64,000 nucleotides of DNA, from contig CAJXMJ010000005.1 of the NCBI GenBank assembly GCA_913056455.1, positions 56,417 to 120,416 on the forward strand. The letters are read 5' to 3'. This document shows, in pieces, positions 52,972 through 61,751 of the stretch. The notes below the pieces were generated by a model. It was given only the letters and a program-made list of their open reading frames with translations. It had not been told where the DNA came from and made no database searches. The position numbers and the translations under genes are program-made. The stretch's first letter is position 1. Each line of letters starts with the position of its first letter. The stretch comes from an uncultured Fodinibius sp. GTDB lineage: Bacteria; Bacteroidota; Rhodothermia; Balneolales; Balneolaceae.

Positions 52972-53061
52972 GGAGAGGTGGCTGAGCGGTCGAAAGCGCT
53001 CCCCTGCTAAGGGAGTATACCCCCATACGGGGTATCGAGGGTTCGAATCCCTCCCTCTCCG
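52972..53061 (+). tRNA. tRNA-Ser (GCU anticodon)
   Basis: A 90-base class II tRNA. Acceptor stem GGAGAGG (52972-52978) pairs with CCTCTCC (53054-53060), discriminator G at 53061, anticodon GCT at 53006-53008 in the loop CTGCTAA, a long variable arm (ACCCCCATACGGGGT), and the T arm GAGGG-TTCGAAT-CCCTC. CCA is not encoded. It reads AGC/AGU serine codons. Confidence 0.97.
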
Positions 53062-53125
53062 CTCAACTATGCTAAGGCTTCGTTGAGCAGGCTCGGATTA
53101 AGCTTGCTGGACGGAGCCTTTTTTA
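53061..53125 (+). terminator. Two hairpins with T run after tRNA-Ser
   Basis: GCTCAAC (53061-53067) pairs with GTTGAGC (53082-53088). Directly behind it AGGCTC (53089-53094) pairs with GAGCCT (53114-53119), followed by a T run to 53124. The second is the likely terminator; the first may compete with or assist tRNA 3'-end processing. Confidence 0.65.
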
Positions 53126-53172
53126 TTGGATATCAATAATGAATAGCAGAGTGATTCTTTGTGCCGGTTTAA

Positions 53173-53592
53173 TTATTCCCCGTGCAGTGTAACTACAAGC
53201 TTTCGTTTTCCTCCATTGTTTCGGTGCTCACAAAGAAAAATTCCCTGCCAGGTTCCGAAGTTTAATTTTCCGTTAGTGATAGGAATACTAAGGGAATGTC
53301 CCAACATTGAGCTTTTTATATGCGAAGTCATATCATCGGGCCCCTCGACCGTATGCTCATAAATTGAGGTATCCTCGGGAACCATTCGTTTAAAATGAGT
53401 AGCAAAATCACGCCTTACTGCGGGATCAGCATTTTCGTTTATTGTAATACTGGCACTGGTATGTTGGATAAAGATGTGGGCGATACCTTTGTTTATTTCC
53501 TCAATTTTAGGGATTTCTTCTAACACTTCATCCGTGATGATATGAAAGCCCCGTGACTTCGCCGAAAGCGTAACTTCTGTTTGATACCACAT
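53173..53592 (-). CDS. yjbQ: YjbQ/UPF0047 family protein
   Basis: 139 residues; family members show weak thiamine-phosphate synthase activity, true role unsettled. The metal-binding pattern is present: IFIQHTSASITINENADP, YEHTVEGPDDMTSHIKSSMLG and GTWQGIFLCEHRN. Single gene on the minus strand after the tRNA-Ser terminator. Confidence 0.93.
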   Translation of the reverse strand: MWYQTEVTLSAKSRGFHIITDEVLEEIPKIEEINKGIAHIFIQHTSASITINENADPAVRRDFATHFKRMVPEDTSIYEHTVEGPDDMTSHIKSSMLGHSLSIPITNGKLNFGTWQGIFLCEHRNNGGKRKLVVTLHGE

Positions 53593-53722
53593 TGGAATTT
53601 AGAATTAGGAATTGAGAATTTAAACGAAATAACGTTTTCAACAGCGCTGGTTTTTGGGAGTAATCACCCACGGTAATTTATTTGCGATCTTATGCCTAAC
53701 TTCTGCTTATTATTCATTATAC

Positions 53723-54499
53723 CTAACCGAACAATCCTTGAATATTTCCACCATCGTGACTGATGGTCTGACCGGTAACATAAGAAGCATGTGGAGACAA
53801 AATCCAGCCTGCCAGTGAAGCCAACTCTTTTCCTTTTCCAAATCGACCTACCGGGATAGAAGCTTCCATTTCTTCACGAATTTCTTCCATAGATTTGTCG
53901 GATTCATCTGCAGCCTTTTTAATAACTCGCTCTATAGCTGGCGTATCGTGTGATCCGGGTGCGAGCACATTAACTGTAACTCCTTGTTTGGCAATTTCTT
54001 GAGATAACGATTTGGCAAATCCCACCATGCCGGCGCGAAATGAGTTGCTGAGAACCAGCGAAGGGATAGGTTGTTTTACAGACTGGCTTTCTACAAATAG
54101 AATGCGCCCATACTCTTTAGATGTAAAATAGGAAACCAATCGTAGCACCAGTTCAATTTTCCAGCGCATGACATTTTCATAAGCTTCATCCCAATCATAT
54201 ATAGCTGTCTCGAGCGGACTTAGGGCAGGAGGGCCTCCGGCATTAATGACGACGCCATGGAGCTGATTATTACCAATAGCGGCTTCAATTTTATTGTGGG
54301 TATCATCATCTGTTAAGTCACCTGCCACGATATCAACGCGCTCATCATACGATTCTTTGAGCTCATTAAGCTTTCTTTCACGACGGGCGACGGCAATAAC
54401 GCTTGCTCCCTCATCCAGTAAAAGTTTTGCAATAGCACGTCCAAATCCACTGCTTGCACCGCAAACAATAAAGCGCTGATTGTCAATGTTTAAATCCAT
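53723..54499 (-). CDS. Short-chain dehydrogenase-like protein with altered active site
   Basis: 258 residues with the SDR cofactor motif CGASSGFGRA (13-22), INAGG at about 85-89 and a C-terminal YVTGQTISHDGGNIQG. The catalytic YxxxK is missing: the place where it belongs reads PSLVLSNSFRAGMVGFAKSL, with no tyrosine and Arg in place of Lys. Such SDRs form a recognisable subgroup. It may bind NAD(P)(H) with a different chemistry or serve a non-catalytic role. Flanked by yjbQ and a ferric-reductase-like gene on the same strand. Confidence 0.88.
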   Translation of the reverse strand: MDLNIDNQRFIVCGASSGFGRAIAKLLLDEGASVIAVARRERKLNELKESYDERVDIVAGDLTDDDTHNKIEAAIGNNQLHGVVINAGGPPALSPLETAIYDWDEAYENVMRWKIELVLRLVSYFTSKEYGRILFVESQSVKQPIPSLVLSNSFRAGMVGFAKSLSQEIAKQGVTVNVLAPGSHDTPAIERVIKKAADESDKSMEEIREEMEASIPVGRFGKGKELASLAGWILSPHASYVTGQTISHDGGNIQGLFG

Positions 54500-54601
54500 A
54501 TCAGTATCAAATCAATAATTTCTATTTAGTAATAATGACTATTAAGGTAATTGTTCAATACCATTGATGCTAAAATTGAACTTTTGATGACCAAAGGAAA
54601 A

Positions 54602-55903
54602 TCAGGTAAAGTCAAAGTCTTCAAAATGTATGTTATTATCCGGTATTTGAAGTTTCTGGAATTCCTTTAATAGCGACCGCCTCATTTCTTTGGGACCACA
54701 AATTAAGATTTCTTTTCCGTTGTAATTTTGAATCTCTTTAGCGGATAAAAACCCTTCCCGATCAGCACAAGTTAATTTAAATGAAAAGCCTGGCAGTTTA
54801 TTTTCCAGTTCCTTGAATTTCTCAATATAAATGGCTTCTTCTTTACTATTAACGCAGTAATATAGTTCTGCATCAAATGTAGATGAAGGGGATTCCTCAA
54901 GTAGGTCGTTTATCCAGCTGACAAATGGAGCAATTCCTACACCGCCGGCAATCCAAATCTGCGGATGGTTGTGATTTTTATAATCAAATCGACCATAAGG
55001 CCCCTCAATTAAAGCTTTAGTATCGGGTTTAAGTGTTTGATAAAGGTGAGTGGTATAATCTCCCAGTGCTTTAACAATAATGTTTATGTTCTCATTTGTA
55101 GTGGCACTACAGATAGTAAAAGGGTGAGCTTCGTTACTGATAGAGGGATCCTGATAGCTAAAGAAACAAAACTGTCCGGGAGTAAACGAAAGTTTTTCAG
55201 CGTTAGGCGCCAGGGTTATTTCGAAAACCTTTTCGTTAAGTTTATCTACCTTTCTGACGGTGTAAGACTTTCTATCTGCAAGCCATGGAAAGAAGACAGC
55301 TTTATATAAAAAGCTGACGACACCGATAAGCGAAAAAAGTCCTAAATAGAGGGTCAGTACTAAATTGGCACTGACTAACTCATCCAGTAGAAAAAAGTGA
55401 GCAACGAATAACAGGAAAACGATACCTGTAAGTTTGTGAGTCAACTTCCATTTGTCATAGGGTATTTTAATTACTAACGTGAATATCATTAGTAAGAAAA
55501 ATCCCAGTAGTGCCCAGCTACCAAGGTCAATTGCCAATCGGCGATGGGTAGGAAGCACATATTGCAAGGCTTTGCTGATATCCTGTGGAATCCATCGGGC
55601 TGCTAAGGCTATAGGATGATATAGAATCAGGAAAAATGCAATTTTCCCTATGGTGTGATGCGTTTGATAAACTTTATCTAAACCACCAAACAGATCTTCA
55701 ATCCAAGTCATCCGGGTAGATAGCACAAGAGAGATTGCATAGAGAACAAAGCCCATAACACCTGATATCTGACTTGTATAGATAAGCCAAGGCTTCAGGT
55801 TATGGCGAAAGGTTGTTTCAGGATAGGAGATGAGCCAAAGAGGTATTGCCAGGATGGTAATGCCGAATATTAAACTTATTGCTAATTTTCTCTTCTGGTT
55901 CAT
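54602..55903 (-). CDS. Ferric-reductase-like transmembrane flavoprotein
   Basis: A 433-residue protein. The first half has six or so membrane helices of the ferric reductase/NADPH oxidase type with heme-ligand candidates (YQTHHTIGKIAFFLILYHPIAL, LTHKLTGIVFLLFVAHFFLL). The second half is an FAD/NAD reductase: FTPGQFCFFSY, HPFTICSAT (FAD), EGPYGRFDY and IWIAGGVGIAPF (NAD). It should move electrons from NAD(P)H across the membrane; acceptor (iron, oxygen or a partner) unknown. Divergent from typA. Confidence 0.87.
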   Translation of the reverse strand: MNQKRKLAISLIFGITILAIPLWLISYPETTFRHNLKPWLIYTSQISGVMGFVLYAISLVLSTRMTWIEDLFGGLDKVYQTHHTIGKIAFFLILYHPIALAARWIPQDISKALQYVLPTHRRLAIDLGSWALLGFFLLMIFTLVIKIPYDKWKLTHKLTGIVFLLFVAHFFLLDELVSANLVLTLYLGLFSLIGVVSFLYKAVFFPWLADRKSYTVRKVDKLNEKVFEITLAPNAEKLSFTPGQFCFFSYQDPSISNEAHPFTICSATTNENINIIVKALGDYTTHLYQTLKPDTKALIEGPYGRFDYKNHNHPQIWIAGGVGIAPFVSWINDLLEESPSSTFDAELYYCVNSKEEAIYIEKFKELENKLPGFSFKLTCADREGFLSAKEIQNYNGKEILICGPKEMRRSLLKEFQKLQIPDNNIHFEDFDFT

Positions 55904-56180
55904 TATATAATATCAGTTGGCTTTGGTTGCTTGCTAAACACAATGTAGGTTAGGGGTAGTTGTCAGTCAACCAGTTAAAAGGAAGGCATCGATTTAAAAG
56001 AATAAAATTTTCAGATAAGGAATTACGCAAATAAAGCCGTATCTTAGCTGGCTAAATTTTATAGGATTGTCGGCACCCATAACCACGCACTTCTGTGTTA
56101 TTCAAATAAAAATACAGGATGATATTCCAACATTTGAGTGGTTTATGAGGCATTCAATCCGATTTTAATCAATACAGTTT

Positions 56181-58001
56181 ATGTACAAGGATATCAGAAA
56201 TATCGCGATTATTGCTCACGTTGACCACGGTAAAACTACGCTGGTTGACGAAATGTTGAAACAGAGCGGAACGTTTCACGAGCACGAAGAAGTGGCCGAG
56301 CGCGTAATGGACTCGGGCGATCTTGAAAAGGAAAAAGGAATTACTATTAGCTCAAAGAACACTGCCGTTAAGTGGGGGGATACCAAGATAAATATTGTTG
56401 ATACCCCCGGACACGCTGATTTTGGCGGAGAAGTCGAACGTATTCTTAAAATGGTTAATGGCGTCATTATTTTGGTAGATGCCGCCGAGGGTCCGCTGCC
56501 ACAGACTAAGTTTGTGCTTCGTAAATCGCTGCAGTTGGGATATGAACCCATCGTTGTTATCAACAAGATTGATCGCAAGGATGCACGTCCCGATGAGGTA
56601 TTGAATGAGATTTTTGACCTCTTCGTGATGCTCGATGCCACCAATGAACAGCTCGATTTTCCTATTATTTATGCTGAAGGCATCAACGGCATTGCAAAAA
56701 ATGAGCTTGAAGACGATAACGAAGATTTGAGTCCGCTTTTTGAACAGATTATTGAAACTATTCCTGCCCCTGAACAGGTTATGGATGCACCTTTTAAGAT
56801 GTTAGTGAGCAGTATGGATTGGAGCGACTATGTGGGCCGTATTGCTATTGGGCGCGTGGAGCAGGGAACTATTGAGCAGGGACAACAGATTGCGCTGCTC
56901 GATCGTGATGGGAGTCTCAAAGAGAAAGCCAAGGCGACAAAGCTTTATACCTTTAATGGATTAAAACGTGAACCCGTTGAAAAAGCGATAGCCGGAGATA
57001 TCTTTGCGCTGGCCGGGTACGAAAAGGTCGATATTGGTGATACCCTGACGGCGACCACTGACATGACTGCATTGGATTACTATGATATTGACCAGCCGAC
57101 AATGGCTATGTTTTTCCGCGTGAATGATTCGCCATTCGCAGGATTGGAAGGAGATTATGTGACGTCCAATCAAATTAAAGACCGACTGATGCGAGAAACT
57201 CGTACTAATGTTTCTATTGAAGTGGAACAGACTGAAGACCCGGATATTTATAAAGTTTCCGGACGCGGGGAGCTTCAGTTGGCTATTCTCATTGAGACGA
57301 TGCGGCGTGAGGGATATGAGTTTTCAGTATCTCGTCCCGAGGTGCTCTTTAAGGAAATTGATGGCCAAAAGCATGAACCTTTTGAAGAGGTGGTTGTAGA
57401 TGTTCACGAAGATTATAGTAATCGGGTGATCGACAATCTGCAGAAACGGAAAGGAATTATGACATCAATGACGAAGGAAGGGGAGAATAATCGCCTTGTT
57501 TTTAAAGTGCCTTCTCGGGGATTAATTGGGTTCCGTGGCGAAATGCTTACCGAAACGCGCGGCACCGGTATAATGCATCAACAGTTTGATGCTTATGAGC
57601 CGTTTGCCGGCAAAATTCCGGGACGTAACAGCGGAACGTTAATAGCATTGGAAAAAGGAGAAGTAACCAGTTATGCTCTTGAAGGATTGCAAGATCGAGG
57701 TACGTTTCTGGTTGAGCCCGGAGACAAAGTATATGAGGGACAGGTAGTTGGCATCAATAATCGTTCTGACGATTTGGTCGTTAATGTAGTCAAGAAGAAA
57801 AACCTTACGAATCACCGTGCTACTCAAAGTGCTGATGAGGTGAAAATTGCTCCCGCTAAGAAGATGAGCCTGGAGCAGTGCATAGAGTTTATCGATGATG
57901 ATGAGCTACTGGAGGTAACCCCCAAAAGCTTGCGCATTCGCAAAAAATACCTCGACTTTAACGAGCGGAAACGTGCTAAGAAGCAAAAAGAATTTGCATA
58001 A
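56181..58001 (+). CDS. typA: Ribosome-associated GTPase TypA/BipA
   Basis: 606 residues, a translational GTPase of the EF-G group acting in stress and ribosome assembly. G1 AHVDHGKTT, G2 region EKEKGITISSKNTAV, G3 DTPGHADFGGE, G4 NKIDRKDARPDEV, and the C-terminal BipA-specific part SRGLIGFRGEMLTETRGTGIM. ATG at 56181. Distinct from fusA at 61752. Followed 72 bases later by the DUF4112 gene. Confidence 0.97.
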   Translation: MYKDIRNIAIIAHVDHGKTTLVDEMLKQSGTFHEHEEVAERVMDSGDLEKEKGITISSKNTAVKWGDTKINIVDTPGHADFGGEVERILKMVNGVIILVDAAEGPLPQTKFVLRKSLQLGYEPIVVINKIDRKDARPDEVLNEIFDLFVMLDATNEQLDFPIIYAEGINGIAKNELEDDNEDLSPLFEQIIETIPAPEQVMDAPFKMLVSSMDWSDYVGRIAIGRVEQGTIEQGQQIALLDRDGSLKEKAKATKLYTFNGLKREPVEKAIAGDIFALAGYEKVDIGDTLTATTDMTALDYYDIDQPTMAMFFRVNDSPFAGLEGDYVTSNQIKDRLMRETRTNVSIEVEQTEDPDIYKVSGRGELQLAILIETMRREGYEFSVSRPEVLFKEIDGQKHEPFEEVVVDVHEDYSNRVIDNLQKRKGIMTSMTKEGENNRLVFKVPSRGLIGFRGEMLTETRGTGIMHQQFDAYEPFAGKIPGRNSGTLIALEKGEVTSYALEGLQDRGTFLVEPGDKVYEGQVVGINNRSDDLVVNVVKKKNLTNHRATQSADEVKIAPAKKMSLEQCIEFIDDDELLEVTPKSLRIRKKYLDFNERKRAKKQKEFA

Positions 58002-58073
58002 ATAGCTTTGAAGCTTATATCGCTTCGATGTAGAGTGTGATGTGTTATTATTTTTATTGGTAATGCTAAAGTA

Positions 58074-58532
58074 ATGCCGGATCAAAAAGGAAATACTGAA
58101 AAGCAACTGGCTGTATTTCTCGATAGTAAATTCCGTGTATCCGGCACCAACATCCGTTTTGGTATTGACCCAATACTTGGACTCATCCCTGGAGCGGGAG
58201 ATGTACTTGCGGGTTTAATTTCTCTCTATTTCTTGATACAGGCTGCCATGTACGGAGGCAAAGCGTCAGTATTAAGCCGAATGTTTTTAAACATCCTGTT
58301 GGATGTACTTATTGGATCGGTTCCGATACTGGGAGAAGCTTTCGACGTTTATTGGAAAGCAAATCTTCGAAATGCCCGCATACTGGATGAGCTGCAACAA
58401 AATCCTCAGAAAACAACCCGCGAAAGCCGGCTTTGGATCTGGTTTATCGTAGCGCAATTTGTAGGTATTATCATCAGTATTACCTTGCTCGTAGGTTGGG
58501 CCATTGCTGAACTGATAGGACTAATTTTTTAG
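58074..58532 (+). CDS. DUF4112 membrane protein
   Basis: 152 residues. The N-terminal SKFRVSGTNIRFGIDPILGLIPGAGD with the GLIPGAGD turn and PILGEAFDVYWKANLRN are the DUF4112 signature; hydrophobic segments occur at about 40-60, 70-90 and 125-150. Function unknown. Same strand as typA, convergent with recG. Confidence 0.88.
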   Translation: MPDQKGNTEKQLAVFLDSKFRVSGTNIRFGIDPILGLIPGAGDVLAGLISLYFLIQAAMYGGKASVLSRMFLNILLDVLIGSVPILGEAFDVYWKANLRNARILDELQQNPQKTTRESRLWIWFIVAQFVGIIISITLLVGWAIAELIGLIF

Positions 58533-58536
58533 AAGT

Positions 58537-58579
58537 GGTTATCTGAACTAATAATCATGATTATTCTTATCAGTTAACC
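58537..58579. repeat. Palindrome between the DUF4112 gene and recG
   Basis: AATAATCATGATTATT (58550-58565) is a perfect 16-base palindrome. Flanking GGTTA (58537-58541) and TAACC (58575-58579), plus CTGA/TCAG, extend it to a 43-base interrupted inverted repeat. It lies in the 50-base space between the two converging genes. Confidence 0.6.
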
Positions 58580-58582
58580 GGA

Positions 58583-60652
58583 CTATCCCATTCCATAAAA
58601 TCTACTCCTCTCTTTATAATAGGGGAGGAAAATTTTCTTTAATTCTTGGTGTTTGGATTTTTTCAGGTTTGGGTCGTCATTTGTAAGTTCCCAAGCCGCT
58701 GATTTTGCCTGCTCCAGAATCCACTGGTCTTCGACGATGTCGGCTACGCGAAATTCCGGAAGTCCGCTTTGCTTAGTGCCCAAGAAATCTCCCGGACCGC
58801 GTAACTTGAGATCAGCTTCTGCAATTTCAAATCCATCGCTTGTCTGAGCCATTTTTCGAAGACGGAACTTTCCCTCTTTACTTACTTTTTGTCCATGTAC
58901 TAAAATACAATAGCTTTGTCGCTTGCCTCTACCAATACGACCGCGTAGCTGATGGAGCTGGGAAAGTCCGAAGCGTTCTGCGTGTTCTACAATCATAATG
59001 CTGGCGTTTGGTACATCTACTCCTACTTCAATAACCGTAGTAGATACAAGTACTTGGATTTCATCATTAATGAATTGCTGCATTACACTGTCTTTTTCCT
59101 CGGATTTCATTTGTCCATGGAGTAATCCTACTTCAAAATCCGAGAAGCGTTTTTTTAGTTTCTCGTATCCGGCAGTAGCATCTTTGAGATCCATTTTTTC
59201 GGATTCTTCTACCAATGGATATACCACATATGCTTGTCCGCCTTCTTTAAGTTCTTGTTCTACAAAGTTGTAAATGTCATCGTGTTTACTTTGATGACGA
59301 ACAGCAGTTTTGATGGGTTTTCGCCCAACGGGCATACCTTTAATAATTGAGATGTCCAGATCACTATATAGGGTCATAGCCAACGATCTGGGAATAGGGG
59401 TGGCCGACATGACCAGCACATGAGGATGTGAGCCTTTAGTGAGAATTTCGGCGCGTTGCTTTACGCCAAAGCGATGCTGCTCATCGATAACTGCCAATCC
59501 GAGCTTGTTGAAATTAACTTCTTCTTGAATCACGGCATGGGTGCCAACAACGATATCACAATTACCCCCTTCAATATCAGTAAGAATATCCGTTCTCAAA
59601 CTCGTTTTTTGATTACCAACCAGCAGGCGTACATTTATATCAAGCGGATCTAAAAATTTTGATAGTGTTCGAAAGTGTTGCTCGGCCAGGATTTCTGTGG
59701 GAGCCATAAACGAAGCCTGGTAACCATTATCCAGTGCCATCAAAATAGCACCGAGAGCAACGATTGTTTTTCCTGATCCCACATCTCCCTGTATAAGTCG
59801 GTTCATCTGTTTACCCGAGCGTACATCTTTTTTGATATCCGAAAGAGCAGTTTTTTGTCCGTCGGTGAGTTCGAAGGGGAGGTGCTCATTAAAAAATCGC
59901 TGCGTGTAATTCCCCATATTTTTTAAAAGGGGGCCTTGAGCTTTTTCAATAATTTCATGCTTTGTCTTGGCTACACTTAGCTCAAAAAGAAAGAACTCCT
60001 CAAACTTAAATCGCTTCAAGGCCTGTTTGTACTCAGACTGGTCTTCGGGAAAATGAATCATGCGATAACTTTCGTGCCGCTGTGGCAGGCTATGGTTATT
60101 CCGAATTTCATCAGGTAAAAATTCCGGCGGACGCTCGTGCTTTAGGATAACCTTCTGCCACTGGTGAATAAGCTTGCTTGTGATTCGGCGCTTAGAAAAT
60201 GTTTTATTACTGGGATATATGGGTACTATTTGTTTAAGCTCTTGAATATCAGAAGCGTCATCAATTTTATCCCACTCCGGGTGAGCCATTGAAACATAGC
60301 GGCCATACTGTTTGGCCTTCCCAAAGAAGGCCACTGCGTCGCCCTCTGAAAATTGTTTTTTTATATAATACCCACCTTTAAACCATACGCCCTTAAGTGA
60401 GGCGGTACCATCCTGTAAAATAACTTCGAGCCTTTTCTTTTTTCCGTATCCCTTTTGCTGTATTTTCTTGATGCGCCCAACCACAGTTACTTCTTCGCCC
60501 TGACCTTTAACCTGTCGAATAGGGAGGACGGTTGTACGGTCTAAATACCGGTGTGGAAACCAATTCAAGAGGTCCAACAGGGAATCGATTCCACTCTCAG
60601 AAAGAGCCTTTAATCGCTTGGTACTTAAGTTGGGAAGATCGACTAATTTCAA
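58583..60652 (-). CDS. recG: ATP-dependent DNA helicase RecG
   Basis: Branch-migration helicase for stalled forks and Holliday junctions. 689 residues: N-terminal wedge/OB domain (EVTVVGRIKKIQQKGYGKKKRLEV), Walker A QGDVGSGKTIVAL, DEQH box VIDEQHRFGV, motif VLVMSATPIPRSLAM, motif VI HQLRGRIGRGKRQSYC and the C-terminal GPGDFLGTKQSGLPEF. TTG start at 60652 (MKLVDLPNLS); no ATG is close. Divergent from rpsL. Confidence 0.96.
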   Translation of the reverse strand: MKLVDLPNLSTKRLKALSESGIDSLLDLLNWFPHRYLDRTTVLPIRQVKGQGEEVTVVGRIKKIQQKGYGKKKRLEVILQDGTASLKGVWFKGGYYIKKQFSEGDAVAFFGKAKQYGRYVSMAHPEWDKIDDASDIQELKQIVPIYPSNKTFSKRRITSKLIHQWQKVILKHERPPEFLPDEIRNNHSLPQRHESYRMIHFPEDQSEYKQALKRFKFEEFFLFELSVAKTKHEIIEKAQGPLLKNMGNYTQRFFNEHLPFELTDGQKTALSDIKKDVRSGKQMNRLIQGDVGSGKTIVALGAILMALDNGYQASFMAPTEILAEQHFRTLSKFLDPLDINVRLLVGNQKTSLRTDILTDIEGGNCDIVVGTHAVIQEEVNFNKLGLAVIDEQHRFGVKQRAEILTKGSHPHVLVMSATPIPRSLAMTLYSDLDISIIKGMPVGRKPIKTAVRHQSKHDDIYNFVEQELKEGGQAYVVYPLVEESEKMDLKDATAGYEKLKKRFSDFEVGLLHGQMKSEEKDSVMQQFINDEIQVLVSTTVIEVGVDVPNASIMIVEHAERFGLSQLHQLRGRIGRGKRQSYCILVHGQKVSKEGKFRLRKMAQTSDGFEIAEADLKLRGPGDFLGTKQSGLPEFRVADIVEDQWILEQAKSAAWELTNDDPNLKKSKHQELKKIFLPYYKERSRFYGMG

Positions 60653-60849
60653 AATAGATATACTGATATATTACTTTATACTACTTATTTGAACAAAATT
60701 GAGCTGCTTTACGGGCGTTTTGCAAACTAATGAGCCCGATGCGATAAAAATAGAAATAAATCACAATTATTTCTTGCATTAGTAGGTGCAAATTCCTTAT
60801 CATTGGCAACTCTTGTTCGACCGAAAAATCAATTAAGCGTTTATTAATC

Positions 60850-61221
60850 GTGCCTACAATACAACAACTTATTCGCAAAGGTAGAAAAAGCAAGCCGAGT
60901 AAAACAACGGCGCCTGCCTTGGAAAACTGTCCGCAAAAACGCGGAGTCTGCGTTCGAGTTTATACTACTACGCCCAAAAAGCCAAATTCGGCTTTGCGTA
61001 AGGTTGCTCGTGTGCGTTTAACAAATGGATATGAGGTAACTGCATATATTCCCGGTGAGGGACACAACTTGCAAGAGCACAGTATTGTGCTTGTTCGCGG
61101 CGGTCGTGTTAAGGACTTGCCTGGTGTTCGTTACCATATCGTAAGAGGAACGCTCGATACTGCTGGTGTTGAAGATCGTAAGCAGGGTCGAAGTCTCTAC
61201 GGTACTAAAAAGCCAAATTAG
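60850..61221 (+). CDS. rpsL: 30S ribosomal protein S12
   Basis: First gene of the str operon. 123 residues with [19 protein letters not shown] and [17 protein letters not shown]. The lysines of the streptomycin region (PKKPN) are unchanged from the sensitive form. GTG start at 60850 ([12 protein letters not shown]). The 197-base gap to recG must hold the operon promoter, but I see no clean TAnnTTTG there. Confidence 0.97.
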   Translation: MPTIQQLIRKGRKSKPSKTTAPALENCPQKRGVCVRVYTTTPKKPNSALRKVARVRLTNGYEVTAYIPGEGHNLQEHSIVLVRGGRVKDLPGVRYHIVRGTLDTAGVEDRKQGRSLYGTKKPN

Positions 61222-61257
61222 ATATAATTGTTGAGTAGGAAATAAACCGATAAGAAT

Positions 61258-61725
61258 ATGAGAAGAAAGACAGCAGATAAGCGCGATGTACAACCGGATC
61301 CCGTATTTGGTGATAAGCAGGTAACGCGCTTCGTAAACAATCTGATGAGAGACGGCAAGAAGAATGTTGCCCGAAAAATTCTTTATCAGGCTTTTGAAAT
61401 AATTGAAGAAGAAACCGGTGATGAGGGTATGGAAGTGTTTAAGGAAGCCCTTAGTAATGTAACGCCGGTTGTTGAGGTTCGCGCACGACGAGTGGGCGGT
61501 TCGACATACCAGGTACCTGTGGAGGTTCGTCCCGATCGCGGTACTGCACTTGGAATGCGTTGGTTGATTTCGGCCAGCAAGGGGCGAAATGATAAGTCAA
61601 TGGCTCGACGAATTTCTCGCGAGCTGTTGGATGCATCAAATAATGAAGGCGGAGCGGTAAGAAAGAAGGACGAAGTTCACCGCATGGCTGAAGCAAATAA
61701 AGCATTTGCACACTTTAGATTTTAA
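61258..61725 (+). CDS. rpsG: 30S ribosomal protein S7
   Basis: Primary 16S-binding protein of the 30S head; 155 residues with [52 protein letters not shown] and a C-terminal [12 protein letters not shown]. Second gene of the str operon, 36 bases behind rpsL. Confidence 0.97.
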   Translation: MRRKTADKRDVQPDPVFGDKQVTRFVNNLMRDGKKNVARKILYQAFEIIEEETGDEGMEVFKEALSNVTPVVEVRARRVGGSTYQVPVEVRPDRGTALGMRWLISASKGRNDKSMARRISRELLDASNNEGGAVRKKDEVHRMAEANKAFAHFRF

Positions 61726-61751
61726 ACGATTTACGATAGTAATTTATAGTA

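Noticed and set aside
53593..53622. GAATTTAGAATTAGGAATTGAGAATTT-like tandem runs upstream of yjbQ
   Set aside because: Low-complexity AT-rich repeats common in such gaps; too degenerate to call an element from one copy.
60653..60849. Specific promoter call for the str operon and recG
   Set aside because: Near-matches such as TTATTTG have the wrong spacing within the TAnnTTTG consensus; no site could be chosen honestly.
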